NCBI GenBank assembly: GCA_947624685.1 | Contig: CANQLJ010000009.1 | Coordinates: 1 to 49,230, forward strand | Length of the DNA: 49,230 bases | Direction of reading: 5' to 3' | Source of the DNA: Candidatus Gastranaerophilales bacterium | GTDB taxonomy: Bacteria > Cyanobacteriota > Vampirovibrionia > Gastranaerophilales > Gastranaerophilaceae | Shown: one piece after another, positions 14,388 to 23,924 of the stretch | How the letters are laid out: each line of letters begins with the position of its first letter | Numbering within the stretch: the first letter of the stretch is position 1 | Position numbers and translations under genes: made by a program | Notes under the pieces: model-generated | Told to the model about the DNA's origin: nothing | The model's database searches: none | The model's input: only the letters and a program-made list of their open reading frames with translations

Positions 14388-17105
14388 ATGGATTTAAAAA
14401 TCAACTTTTATGCCGTTCAAGCTGCAAAATCAGATGCGACATCGAACACCTCATCGACTGAAACAGCACAAAGTTCACCCAGTGAAACGACTGATGAACC
14501 GATTATTGATAACAGTGATTCAAACAGCAACTACGAATTTGACAGCAATAACGCTGCTTCTTCAACTGTAATTGCAACAAATGACTATAGCGAAACAACG
14601 ACATACTCTTCCGATGAAAGCTATGTCAGCATGGATACCGCTCAAGATTCACAAGCTTTTGAAAGCCAATATGAAGAATTGATGAGCGAATTAGAGGGCG
14701 ACTTCGCAACCGACGAAGACAGAACCCAAGCAATTTTAGATAATAACGAAGGATTGCTAGACTTTTTAAATGATGCAACAAAAGAACAATTGAATAATGA
14801 CGTCTTAAACGGACTTGACGCGGATAAATTTAACGATAGCCAAAAAGACGCGATTAAAGAACTTCAAGATAAAATCTTAAACGGCGAAGAAGTTGATTTT
14901 AAAGCTCTTGAAAGCAAGTTTACCGCTGATGATATGGATACAATCAAAGCTAACGCGGAAAAAGCCCAAGAAGCAGGAGCAAAACTTCTCGACAGCGAAA
15001 ACTTAGACCTTGCCGAAGTTAAAGAAAAAATCGAAAGCACTGATATTTCAGACTATAAAACCCTTGCTAACGGCAGCCAAATGAGAGAACTCATTTTGGA
15101 TAACTATAAAGACGAAGACGGAAATACAAAACAAATGTCCGAAAACGAAATGAATTCCGCTGCTTGGTCAATCGTTGATAATAACAGATGGATGATGGAT
15201 AACATCAACGAAACTTATAAAGCTTCACAAGTAACAGAAACTTTGATGGGCGACAATGTCTATGAAAGCGATGAAGATATTAAAGGTATCTTAGATATTG
15301 CAAGCACCGTTTCACAAGGGGGCGAATTAAGCGAAGAACAACAAGCATTCGCAAATGAAAAAGGCCTCGATATTCAAAGTGCTCAAACAAAAATTGCAAA
15401 TAATGAATATGACCAATTTGATGCTGATATAAGAACGGATAAGATTCCTCCGGAATTAATCTATGCAACCGATTTTTCAACAAAAGTTGACGGCTCAAAA
15501 CCGGATGATGTGTTCTTGCCTGATATTACAACACTGAACGAAGATAAAGACGTCGTTGAAGCAGATACAATTGTAAGAAACGTTGAATTTAATTCAATTA
15601 ATAAAGACGACTTCCAAATCGATGTTAACGGCTTTGGCACAGATGACGCCGGAAAAGAACAAGCCTATGCTTCAATTAAAGAACAAATCGCAAAGAACTA
15701 CGGACTTGAAGATTTAGACAACATCCAAGGTACAAATATATTAGCCGCAATCGGTAAAGAAGAAAATAACAACGATATTTTTGACAAAAACAACGAAAAT
15801 ATTGATGATTATGCAAAACTATTGTATGAAAAAGCCCTTGAAAACGGCGGTAAATTAGATTTATATTGCCCTGATACCGCAACAAACGTATTGTTTAACG
15901 AAAATGACCTCGTAAAATCCGTCACTGATTTAACAGGCGACGGCACAATCGATGAAAAAGACCGTGAAGAATATGCAAGAAACTATTTAACAAGCCACAA
16001 AGCAGAAGATGTATCATATTTACACGTTGATGCCGATGCTATTTCGTTAAATGAAAACGAAAGCTTAAAAGGTATTGATATATTAAAACACGTTGAATAC
16101 GGTGATACTACATTAGGCGATAAATTAGAAGAATTATACAGACAACAACAAGCAAGCGGAAACGTTAATCCTCAGCTTGGCGCAATGGAAGCTTTAGGTA
16201 TGAGTGCATTGCAACAAATTGCCGAAAATAACCCCGCAATGGCTGAATATCTTCAAGATGACTTAACCGAAAACGATTTGTCGCAGCTGTTAAACAGTAT
16301 CGACTATGCAAGTGTCATAAAAGACCACAACAGAGACTACGGAACAGACGAACAAAAATTAATCTTAGAAAATGTTCAATATGTTAAGGCAGGCGAAAAA
16401 GAAGCCCCGCAAGTTATTGAACCGAAAGTTCAAGTAGCAACTATTTCAACTCCTCAAATTGATGTACCGATTGAAAAACCGAGTATCGAAGAACCTAAGC
16501 AAGAACCCACAACTCCTGCTAAACCCGATACTCCTCCGACAACGCCACCGACAACACCTCCTACAACACCACCATCCGTAACGGTGCCGCCTACTCCAAC
16601 AGCACCTCCGAAAGAAGATGACCCTGATGCAGGCGACAACGTACTTGAAGACTTTGAAGACGAGCCGACATTGCCTCCAAGTCCGACAACACCGGCTTCG
16701 CCAACTACACCTCCCGCAACCGAACCGCCGGTTGAAGATAAACCTCCTGTTGAAACTCAACCTCCGGTACAAGAACCGCAACCGCAACCCGATTGCCCTG
16801 ATAAACCGGATGTAGATAGGTCGCAAGAAGAAGAGGACATTATCCCAACCACCCTAAGCGATAATCCTCCAAGTGCCCCTGAACCTGTAGTAGAATCGCA
16901 ACCGCAACCGCAACCCGAACCGCAACCCGCAGCCGAGCCCGAACCCGCGGCTGACCCTGAACCGGCGGCTGAACCTGAACCCGAGCCGGAACCTGAATCC
17001 GAACCAACGGGCGGAGAAATCGGAGGCTATACTCCGTACGCAGGCGAAGAATTCTATGACAACGATGGTGTCGGAGTTGATGACTTCCTTAGAAGACGCA
17101 GATAA
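14388..17105 (+). CDS. large acidic EF-hand/dockerin-like protein, relative of the preceding gene
   Basis: 905 residues, no Sec signal peptide and no membrane helix. Residues ~12-95 are Ser/Thr/Asn/Asp-rich and probably disordered. Residues ~95-670 are helical and acidic (LNDATKEQLNNDVLNG, DDMDTIKANAEKAQEAG), with one dockerin-type calcium loop DLTGDGTIDEKDREEY starting at residue 514. The C-terminal 200 residues are Pro/Thr/Glu-rich: PPTTPPTTPP runs, a DPDAGDNVLEDFEDEPT motif shared with the gene at 12929, EPAAEPEP runs, and a final GVDDFLRRRR. AAGGAAGG precedes the ATG. Candidate surface or flagellum-exported protein; function unknown. No obvious sigma-28 site, although a weak TAAAATCT lies at the equivalent distance. 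Confidence 0.88.
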   Translation: MDLKINFYAVQAAKSDATSNTSSTETAQSSPSETTDEPIIDNSDSNSNYEFDSNNAASSTVIATNDYSETTTYSSDESYVSMDTAQDSQAFESQYEELMSELEGDFATDEDRTQAILDNNEGLLDFLNDATKEQLNNDVLNGLDADKFNDSQKDAIKELQDKILNGEEVDFKALESKFTADDMDTIKANAEKAQEAGAKLLDSENLDLAEVKEKIESTDISDYKTLANGSQMRELILDNYKDEDGNTKQMSENEMNSAAWSIVDNNRWMMDNINETYKASQVTETLMGDNVYESDEDIKGILDIASTVSQGGELSEEQQAFANEKGLDIQSAQTKIANNEYDQFDADIRTDKIPPELIYATDFSTKVDGSKPDDVFLPDITTLNEDKDVVEADTIVRNVEFNSINKDDFQIDVNGFGTDDAGKEQAYASIKEQIAKNYGLEDLDNIQGTNILAAIGKEENNNDIFDKNNENIDDYAKLLYEKALENGGKLDLYCPDTATNVLFNENDLVKSVTDLTGDGTIDEKDREEYARNYLTSHKAEDVSYLHVDADAISLNENESLKGIDILKHVEYGDTTLGDKLEELYRQQQASGNVNPQLGAMEALGMSALQQIAENNPAMAEYLQDDLTENDLSQLLNSIDYASVIKDHNRDYGTDEQKLILENVQYVKAGEKEAPQVIEPKVQVATISTPQIDVPIEKPSIEEPKQEPTTPAKPDTPPTTPPTTPPTTPPSVTVPPTPTAPPKEDDPDAGDNVLEDFEDEPTLPPSPTTPASPTTPPATEPPVEDKPPVETQPPVQEPQPQPDCPDKPDVDRSQEEEDIIPTTLSDNPPSAPEPVVESQPQPQPEPQPAAEPEPAADPEPAAEPEPEPEPESEPTGGEIGGYTPYAGEEFYDNDGVGVDDFLRRRR

Positions 17106-17129
17106 AATAAATAATAAATAATAAATAAT

Positions 17130-17166
17130 AAAAGGCGCCCCATAAATTATATGGAGCGCTTTTATT
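17130..17166 (+). terminator. probable intrinsic terminator
   Basis: An imperfect hairpin: AAAAGGCGCCCCAT pairs with ATGGAGCGCTTTT with one bulged G and one mismatch, followed by TTTATTT. An (AATAAATAAT)-type AT-rich run precedes it. Confidence 0.7.
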
Positions 17167-17190
17167 TATGAAGTTTTTTGGTAAATTTGC

Positions 17191-17222
17191 AATTCAACAA
17201 TTCAACAATTCAACAATTCAAT
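17191..17222. repeat. four tandem 8-bp AATTCAAC units
   Basis: Three exact copies and one variant (AATTCAAT) head to tail between the terminator of the acidic-protein gene and the stop codon of cheA. Confidence 0.85.
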
Positions 17223-20200
17223 TAATAATTTAAAATGCTTTCAATTTTATTTATTAAGTCATTTTGGCTGAACAGATTTTTTTGGATGTAATCGGTGATA
17301 TTAAGTTCTTCAATATCTTGGATATAGTGTTCTTTTGGTTCTGAACTTACGATGATTACCGGAATATCTTTAAATTCTTTTGTATTTCTTAAATGTCTTA
17401 CAAATTCAATCCCTGTCATTTCGGGCATTTGAACATCCGAGATGATTAAGTCAAATTTTGTTGTTTTCATTTTTTCAAGCGCATGGATTGGATTAGTTGC
17501 GCTTGAGACGTTATAGCCGTAATTAAAGAGGATATTTTTTTGCAAAATCCTTGTGGTGTGGGAATCATCCACGACCATAATTTTATATTTATAGTTATCT
17601 TTTGTTTTTAAGATGCCGTTTTTAGATATTATTTTTGTGCCGACTTTTTTAGAGTTAATTGTTGCAATAATATCAGAAAGGCTCAAAACAAGGCAGGCTT
17701 CGCCGTTGGCAAGTGTTGTGATGCCTGAAATGTGTTTAACTTTGTACAGGGGAGCTGCGAGCTTTTTGTGGACAATTTCCTGATCTGAAATCAGTTTTTC
17801 AACGATTATTCCAAATGTCGCGTTTTCCGTCTCGATTATCAAAAGAGTGTATTTGCTTGCTTCTCTTGGGGTGTTTTCGAAATTTAATATTTGAGATAAT
17901 GTGTGAATCATAATTGCATTATTGTTATAAATGCAATAGTTATGATTATCTTTTTCAAAAATTTCATCGGAATTTATCCGAACAATTGTTTTAATTGCCG
18001 ATGTTTCAATTGCAAAAAGCTGGTTTTGTTCTTCGATGATAAATACTTTTTTGGTTGCAACCGTGGCGGGTAACATCACTCGAACCATCGTTCCGCGGTT
18101 TAATTGGGAGAAAATGTCGATTCTTCCTTGCATGTGGGTGATTTTGTTGTTTACTATATCAAGCCCCAAGCCTCTGCCTGATAATTCCGTCACAAAGTCT
18201 TCCGTCGAAAAGCCGGGGTAAAATATAAGATTTGTAATTTCCTCGTCACTTATCGCATCAAGCTCCGCTTTGGTTAAAATCTGTTTTTCCAGTGCTTTTG
18301 CTTTAATTTTTTCAATATCTAAGCCTCTGCCGTCGTCTGTAACGTCAACTATGACTTTTCCGTCTTTATAGCTTGCGTTTATTTCGATTTTTCCGGTGGG
18401 GTTTTTACCCATCTCTTTTCTTTTTTGAGGGTCTTCGATTCCATGGTCAATTGCGTTTCTGATTATATGCATCAGAGGAATCTTCAATTCTTCAATAATT
18501 GTTTTGTCGGCTGTAATATCGGCCCCGTTTATGATTAAATCTATTTTTTTATTTTTGTCGCGAGCGATGTTATGAACCATCCTCGGAAAAAGCGCAAATA
18601 TCGTCGACATAGGTAAAACGCGCATGTTTTTAACCATCTGGTCAATTTCGGTTGTTGTCGAATTGAGCTTTGTTTCGCTTTCTTGCAATTGCTTAAAAAG
18701 ATAGGACATATCTTTTATAAGATGAGACAATCTTTCGTTATGCTGGCTTGCAAAGACGGATAATTGCTTGTTGTGAGCCACTATTTTTCTAAAATCATTT
18801 TCATGTTCAAAAGGGTTTGAGAGGTATTTTTTGTCGAAATATTTTATATAATAGCTCATTTTTGAAACATGTTTTTGCCAATCGATTAAGTCATTGTTGA
18901 TTTTTTTGACCAATAAAAGCTGTTCGTTTGTTTTGATTTTTGATACGATGAGCTCTCCAATTTGCGAAACCAAATTATCAAGCTTATCCGAATCGACCCG
19001 AAGGGTCTTAATTTCGGTGTTTGTGATTGTGCTGAAAATATCTTTTTGATTTTCGTTTAATTTTGTGCTGCTTTGAGTTTTCAGATTACTGTTTTGAAAA
19101 TTTGACATTTTATCAAAAACATCAATTTTGATTTTTGCTTCTTTAATCTCCTCTTGATTATTTGATTTTATTGCGTTTAAGACTTCTTTTATCCCCAAGA
19201 TTAAATCTTGTTTTAAATTGATGTTTTTTGATTTATGAGTTTTTAAAATGTTTAATAAAACCTGATAAATCTGTTTTATTGTTTCGTTGTTTGAGCTATG
19301 GATTAAAGCGTTAATTTGCTCTATTATTTCATCAAAAAATTCAAAAGTATGTTCCAAAAGAGAAATTTTGTCGATAAGTTCATCAAACTTTGCGTTTGAG
19401 ACGATATTAGGCGTGATTGATTGCGGTTGTGATTGTGGTTGCGGTTGATTTTGGCTTTGCTGTTGGTTTTGGGATTTATTTTGCTCATTTTGAAGTCTTT
19501 TTTCAACTTCTTCATAGTAATCTTTTCTTTTGAAATTTTGATTATCAACATAAGCGCTAAAATTTGTTATAAAATTATTAACGCATTCATTAATCTCTAA
19601 GAAGCTTAAAGCCTTGTTATCGGTGAGCGAAAACTTTTCCGTTGCTTTAGATATATTTGAAATTGAAGTTTTTATGTCATTTAATTTTTCGTCATTTACT
19701 TTTGAAATTAGATTATTAAAGTTTTCGATATTTTTATCAAGCTCAAAAATCTTGTCGAAATTATTCTTCAACCTTGAATATGAAACGATATAGAGCATTT
19801 CAACAATTATATTTTCGATGTTATCAAAGTTGATTAAAAATTCTTTTTGGCTCGGTTCAATTTCGCAATTGATGTTTACATATTGTTTTTCTTGTTCAAG
19901 TCTTGCTAAAGACTCTAATTTTTCAATATATTTATCTAAATCGGGGCTTTTAAATTCTTTTTTTTGTGAAACCGTTTTATTAACCAAAATCAGAATAAAT
20001 TCAAGGCATTCCGAGATGACATCTGCTATATATGTTGTTATTTCAAGCTTTTGCTCTTTAATGAGGCTTATAATATCTTCTATTTTATGAGCAAGGTTTT
20101 GAATGTCTTCAAACCCGAGCATGCGAGCCGAACCCTTGAGCGAATGCGCGTCTCTAAAAAGCTGCATTGCCGTTTCATAGTTTTTTGGGTCTTTTTCCAA

Positions 20201-20296
20201 AATCAAAAGCTTTCCATCCATCGCAGTGATGATTTCGGTGCTTTCTTGCTGGAAGATGTTTAATATTTCATTTAGCTCATCTTTTTGAAATTCCAT
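17222..20296 (-). CDS. cheA: hybrid chemotaxis histidine kinase CheA-REC
   Basis: 1024 residues. Domains in order: Hpt with the phospho-accepting H51 in RDAHSLKGSARMLG; a long helical linker with a Gln/Ser/Pro-rich tract near residues 270-290; a dimerisation region; the HATPase with HIIRNAIDHGIEDP (N box), DDGRGLD (G1) and ELSGRGLGLDIV (G2); a CheW-like regulatory domain beginning KKVFIIEEQNQLFAIE; and a C-terminal receiver (IMVVDDSHTTR, aspartate in IISDVQMPEMTG). The kinase controls motility through phosphotransfer; the fused receiver is either a phosphate sink or an output. CheA-REC fusions are common in cyanobacterial Pix/Hmp/Tax-type systems and pilus chemosensory systems. It follows the MCP gene by 25 bp on the same strand. 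Confidence 0.96.
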   Translation of the reverse strand: MEFQKDELNEILNIFQQESTEIITAMDGKLLILEKDPKNYETAMQLFRDAHSLKGSARMLGFEDIQNLAHKIEDIISLIKEQKLEITTYIADVISECLEFILILVNKTVSQKKEFKSPDLDKYIEKLESLARLEQEKQYVNINCEIEPSQKEFLINFDNIENIIVEMLYIVSYSRLKNNFDKIFELDKNIENFNNLISKVNDEKLNDIKTSISNISKATEKFSLTDNKALSFLEINECVNNFITNFSAYVDNQNFKRKDYYEEVEKRLQNEQNKSQNQQQSQNQPQPQSQPQSITPNIVSNAKFDELIDKISLLEHTFEFFDEIIEQINALIHSSNNETIKQIYQVLLNILKTHKSKNINLKQDLILGIKEVLNAIKSNNQEEIKEAKIKIDVFDKMSNFQNSNLKTQSSTKLNENQKDIFSTITNTEIKTLRVDSDKLDNLVSQIGELIVSKIKTNEQLLLVKKINNDLIDWQKHVSKMSYYIKYFDKKYLSNPFEHENDFRKIVAHNKQLSVFASQHNERLSHLIKDMSYLFKQLQESETKLNSTTTEIDQMVKNMRVLPMSTIFALFPRMVHNIARDKNKKIDLIINGADITADKTIIEELKIPLMHIIRNAIDHGIEDPQKRKEMGKNPTGKIEINASYKDGKVIVDVTDDGRGLDIEKIKAKALEKQILTKAELDAISDEEITNLIFYPGFSTEDFVTELSGRGLGLDIVNNKITHMQGRIDIFSQLNRGTMVRVMLPATVATKKVFIIEEQNQLFAIETSAIKTIVRINSDEIFEKDNHNYCIYNNNAIMIHTLSQILNFENTPREASKYTLLIIETENATFGIIVEKLISDQEIVHKKLAAPLYKVKHISGITTLANGEACLVLSLSDIIATINSKKVGTKIISKNGILKTKDNYKYKIMVVDDSHTTRILQKNILFNYGYNVSSATNPIHALEKMKTTKFDLIISDVQMPEMTGIEFVRHLRNTKEFKDIPVIIVSSEPKEHYIQDIEELNITDYIQKNLFSQNDLINKIESILNY

Positions 20297-20321
20297 TTTC
20301 CTTGCCTTGTTTAAATGAGCG

Positions 20322-21371
20322 CTATATAACTGATTGTTTTAAATTGCTTGAAGCGTTTTCGATTTTTTCAAAAATTGCTTCGTTATTTTTTGTAATTTCG
20401 TCGCTTGATTCAACAATTTGAGATATTTCTTTGATGAACCCGTCTGTTTGAGAGCAATCGGAATTTATTTGTTTGCTTGAATTTAAAATTTCTCCCATGT
20501 TGCTTGAAATTTCGCTCATCGCGCTGATTAATTTTTCGATATTTTCGCTTATCACATGGGCTAATTCCAAACCCGATTCAATTTCTTTTGTACCTTCTTC
20601 GGTTGCTAATACCGTTGAATTTGCGGTTTGTTGAATGTCGTTAATAAGAGAAATTATTTTTGTCGTTGCTTGTTTTGATTCATCGGCGAGCTTTCTGATT
20701 TCGGACGCTACAACGGCAAAACCTTTTCCGTGTTCGCCTGCGCGGGCTGCTTCAACTGCGGCATTTAAGGCAAGAAGGTTTGTTTGTTCGGCAATATCTT
20801 CGACAAGCCCGATAGTGGAAGATATTGATTGGACAAAATCGGACAATTCAAGGATTAACTCCGCGATTGTTTGGATTTTGTGTCTTATTGAAAACATTTT
20901 TTCGATGTTTGTTTTGACCGCGCCATATTCATTATTTGTGAAATCGAGCGACTCGTCGGTTTTTTGTCTTGTTTGATTTGTTAAATCTTCCATTTGAGAA
21001 GAAAATTTTTGTAAATTATCCACAAGCTCTTGCATGTTTTTGATTTTGTTATCGGAGAGAGCATTATTTTCTTTTTGAGAATTGTTTGAATTTTGTGCGC
21101 TGTTTACTTCGTCTATTGTTTGGCTGAAAGCGTCTTGTACGAATTTATTCAGGGGATTTTTAACTTCGTTTTTGCTATATTCAAAGATGAATACCAAAAT
21201 TAAAAATTCCATAAATATTGCGATAAATAAGTCATAGCTTATAAAACCAAAAAATTTAACCAAACAAAATGTGACAAAAAGCGCGATAAACATACATCCG
21301 CAATCGAAAATTTGTTTTTTTAAGAGTTGTTTATTGATGTTTATTTTATTATTATCTACTTCTTTTAACAT
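20322..21371 (-). CDS. methyl-accepting chemotaxis protein without a periplasmic sensor
   Basis: 349 residues. Two adjacent membrane helices (about residues 19-40 and 45-65: [18 protein letters not shown] and [16 protein letters not shown]) are joined by only a few residues, so there is no ligand-binding domain and no recognisable HAMP. The rest is a cytoplasmic coiled-coil signalling rod with the canonical hairpin tip [20 protein letters not shown] and [15 protein letters not shown]. It must sense membrane state, a cytoplasmic cue or another protein. AAGGTGGA precedes the ATG. Probably transcribed with cheA. Confidence 0.95.
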   Translation of the reverse strand: MLKEVDNNKININKQLLKKQIFDCGCMFIALFVTFCLVKFFGFISYDLFIAIFMEFLILVFIFEYSKNEVKNPLNKFVQDAFSQTIDEVNSAQNSNNSQKENNALSDNKIKNMQELVDNLQKFSSQMEDLTNQTRQKTDESLDFTNNEYGAVKTNIEKMFSIRHKIQTIAELILELSDFVQSISSTIGLVEDIAEQTNLLALNAAVEAARAGEHGKGFAVVASEIRKLADESKQATTKIISLINDIQQTANSTVLATEEGTKEIESGLELAHVISENIEKLISAMSEISSNMGEILNSSKQINSDCSQTDGFIKEISQIVESSDEITKNNEAIFEKIENASSNLKQSVI

Positions 21372-21441
21372 ATTCCACCTTATATAAAAAAATTGTATAA
21401 TTATAATTACATTATAGTAAAATATTAAAAAAAGTTAAGAT

Positions 21442-22878
21442 ATGACAAAAAAACTAATTATTATAGATGATAGTCTCTTGCAATTGAATGTTTTAAAAAC
21501 ATTTTTCTCTAATAACGGCTGGGAAGCTTTGGGAGTTCAAAACGCAAAAATCGGCTATGAAATGATATTTGATTTCGCTCCGGATTTAATAATAACAGAC
21601 GCAATTATGCCTGTTATGGGCGCAAGCTCATTAATTAAATCCATAAGACAAAATGAAAAAATATCCAAAATACCGATAATTGTCTATAGTGTATTGGATG
21701 AAATTAACGCAAAATTCTATGTCAAAGAAGAATTAAACGAATATTTCCTCAAAAAAAGCGAAAAACATAACGAGCTTTTGGATTTGGCTAATTTAATCGT
21801 CGAAAAATATCCGCTTGATGAAGAATATAAAAATGAAATATTAAAAATCGGCATCCAAAACTACGAAACAAAACAACAAAACGAGCTCCAAAGTGAACAA
21901 CAAAATGAGCAAAATGACGATGATGTTTCAAAAAACGCAAATATAAATAAGTTTGACAAAAAAGAATATGAAACGGAAATTAAGATTCTTTTAAATTCTC
22001 AAAACAACGAAAATAAAATAATTCCCGAGTTATTTTTGATTTTATATCCGAAATTTAACTATAATCTCTGTTTAATAAGCCTGTTTTCTTTTGAAAACAA
22101 CGAAAGAACAACATATTTTGATATTAAAGATATTATTTTAAGCCCCAAGTTTAAAGATGACGTCTTAGAAAAGCACAAAAGCGCGCTCAGCGTGATGTAT
22201 AAAAAATATGCGCCAAATTTAAAAACGATTGTTAATGAAAATGAATTTTTATCAAAAATCGAATTTTCAATCGAATGCAGGGATAAAAATATTGTTAATA
22301 TCGGATTTTACTCTTGCGAAAATTTGAAATGGAACGATGAAACCCTTATTGAAACGACAAAAGACCTTCTTGAAAATTTCTTTAAGACGTATTTTAATAA
22401 AAAATCCTCCTCAAAAAGCCTCAAAGACGACATTGGAAACAGATATTTTCCGTTTTTAAATAATAAATTTGAAAATATAAAAAATTCTTCCAATAACGCA
22501 TATTTTACAATAATTCAGATTTCAAACTATCAAGAACTCAGTTTGAATCTGCATCATGAGGATATGGATTTAATCAATTCAATGATTTCTAAAAAAATCG
22601 TCGATTGCCTTGAAGATAATGAACAGATATACAGAAGCGACATTGACGAATATAGCGTCGTAATTTTTGCAAAAAACGATAAACAAGCTCAAAACAGGCT
22701 CAACTACATCGTAAATAACATAGATAAAATGGTATATGAAGAAGAAAAAGTCGAAATATTAATCGGCGCAAGCCCCTGTATTTTTGATAATAATTTTGAT
22801 TTAGCTCAAGCACAAAAGATGGCAAGAATTGCGCTTGATGAAGCGGAAGTTGATAAAGTGGTATTAAAAAATGGATGA
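21442..22878 (+). CDS. response regulator with degenerate GGDEF-like output domain
   Basis: 478 residues. Residues 1-120 are a receiver (KKLIIIDDS, phospho-aspartate in LIITDAIMPVMG). The middle is a poorly recognisable linker rich in Gln/Asn around residue 150. Residues ~345-478 resemble a GGDEF domain, with DIDEY at residues 400-404 in place of GGDEF and an ending AQKMARIALDEAEVDKVV like the end of that fold. Loss of both glycines argues against cyclic-di-GMP synthesis; it may bind a nucleotide or act as a protein-interaction domain. It overlaps the downstream CheW-type gene by eight bases and is divergent from the mcp-cheA pair. Confidence 0.8.
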   Translation: MTKKLIIIDDSLLQLNVLKTFFSNNGWEALGVQNAKIGYEMIFDFAPDLIITDAIMPVMGASSLIKSIRQNEKISKIPIIVYSVLDEINAKFYVKEELNEYFLKKSEKHNELLDLANLIVEKYPLDEEYKNEILKIGIQNYETKQQNELQSEQQNEQNDDDVSKNANINKFDKKEYETEIKILLNSQNNENKIIPELFLILYPKFNYNLCLISLFSFENNERTTYFDIKDIILSPKFKDDVLEKHKSALSVMYKKYAPNLKTIVNENEFLSKIEFSIECRDKNIVNIGFYSCENLKWNDETLIETTKDLLENFFKTYFNKKSSSKSLKDDIGNRYFPFLNNKFENIKNSSNNAYFTIIQISNYQELSLNLHHEDMDLINSMISKKIVDCLEDNEQIYRSDIDEYSVVIFAKNDKQAQNRLNYIVNNIDKMVYEEEKVEILIGASPCIFDNNFDLAQAQKMARIALDEAEVDKVVLKNG

Positions 22879-23908
22879 AAATAATTTAATATTAAACAGC
22901 TCCAAAATGATTCAAAATAATGAAGAAAATTTTGAGAACTATACTTTTATCGAAATAGCCAAAAAAAAATATGCAATTAACACAAAATATGTAAGAGAAA
23001 TCTTAAAGCTCACAGCCCTTGATTTTCCGCACCAGATGCCTTCATATATCTTGGGGCTCATTGAATTTGAAAAAAAACCGCTGGGTGTAATTGACTTAAG
23101 GGAAATTTTTCAAAATGAAAGAATAGTTTACGATTTGAGCTCTAAAATCATCGTCATCCAAACGCAGAATCATTTTGTTTCTTTGATATGTGATAATGTC
23201 TTAGATATTAATAAAATTGAAACTTCACAAATAAAACAAGTGCCCTATCAAAGTGCCACAAACTTTTTTGACGGAGTTTATATTTCTCAGGATTTAAGCG
23301 CATATATCTTAAATATTGATAATGTTCTTGATTTTTGCCAAAAAAATCAAGACAGATATAAAATTGAAAGCTCGCAAAAATATATAATCAACGATGAAAA
23401 TTCGCTTCAAATTTTAGAAAAAAGAAAAGAATTTTTAACCCAAACAACGACAGAAATACAAAAAGTGACAACATTGTTTGACAGAGGCGTCATCTTTACC
23501 ATAAACGATGCGAAATATTATATTAATATGGCAAATGTCAAAGAATTTTATAAAGTCAATAATTCTAAATTCATCAAAATTCCCTGCACAAAAGATTTCA
23601 TCTTGGGTCTTGTAAACATCAAAGGCGAATATATAACGGTAGTCGATATAAGAAGATTTTTCTATAATTCAAAAACTCAAATAAAAGAAAAATCTACAAT
23701 AATTATTTTAAATTCCGACGAATTTAAAATCGGGATTTTGACGGATGAGATATGCGAAAGCATGGATATAGATTTTGAAAAAATCGTTCAAAACAGAATT
23801 CAAAAACAAGACGACAATTCATTAATTGAATTTGTTTTGGATAATGAAATATACCAAGTGATTGATGTGGAAAAACTCTTGAGCGACGAAAGACTCGCCG
23901 TATTATGA
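22871..23908 (+). CDS. tandem double-CheW coupling protein
   Basis: 345 residues made of two CheW-like domains. The first begins YTFIEIAKKKYAINTKYVRE and has LGLIEFEKKPLGVIDLRE; the second begins VIFTINDAKYYINMANVKE and has ILGLVNIKGEYITVVDIRR. CheW domains bridge MCPs to CheA, so this protein could join two receptor or kinase units in an array, or compete for binding. The start overlaps the preceding receiver gene, indicating coupled translation and a shared task. It ends 16 bp from the convergent gene at 23925. Confidence 0.9.
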   Translation: MDENNLILNSSKMIQNNEENFENYTFIEIAKKKYAINTKYVREILKLTALDFPHQMPSYILGLIEFEKKPLGVIDLREIFQNERIVYDLSSKIIVIQTQNHFVSLICDNVLDINKIETSQIKQVPYQSATNFFDGVYISQDLSAYILNIDNVLDFCQKNQDRYKIESSQKYIINDENSLQILEKRKEFLTQTTTEIQKVTTLFDRGVIFTINDAKYYINMANVKEFYKVNNSKFIKIPCTKDFILGLVNIKGEYITVVDIRRFFYNSKTQIKEKSTIIILNSDEFKIGILTDEICESMDIDFEKIVQNRIQKQDDNSLIEFVLDNEIYQVIDVEKLLSDERLAVL

Positions 23909-23924
23909 ATGATTTTTGTAAAAA

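Noticed and set aside
21442-22878. Active diguanylate cyclase
   Set aside because: The GGDEF signature is DIDEY, without the glycines needed for substrate binding.
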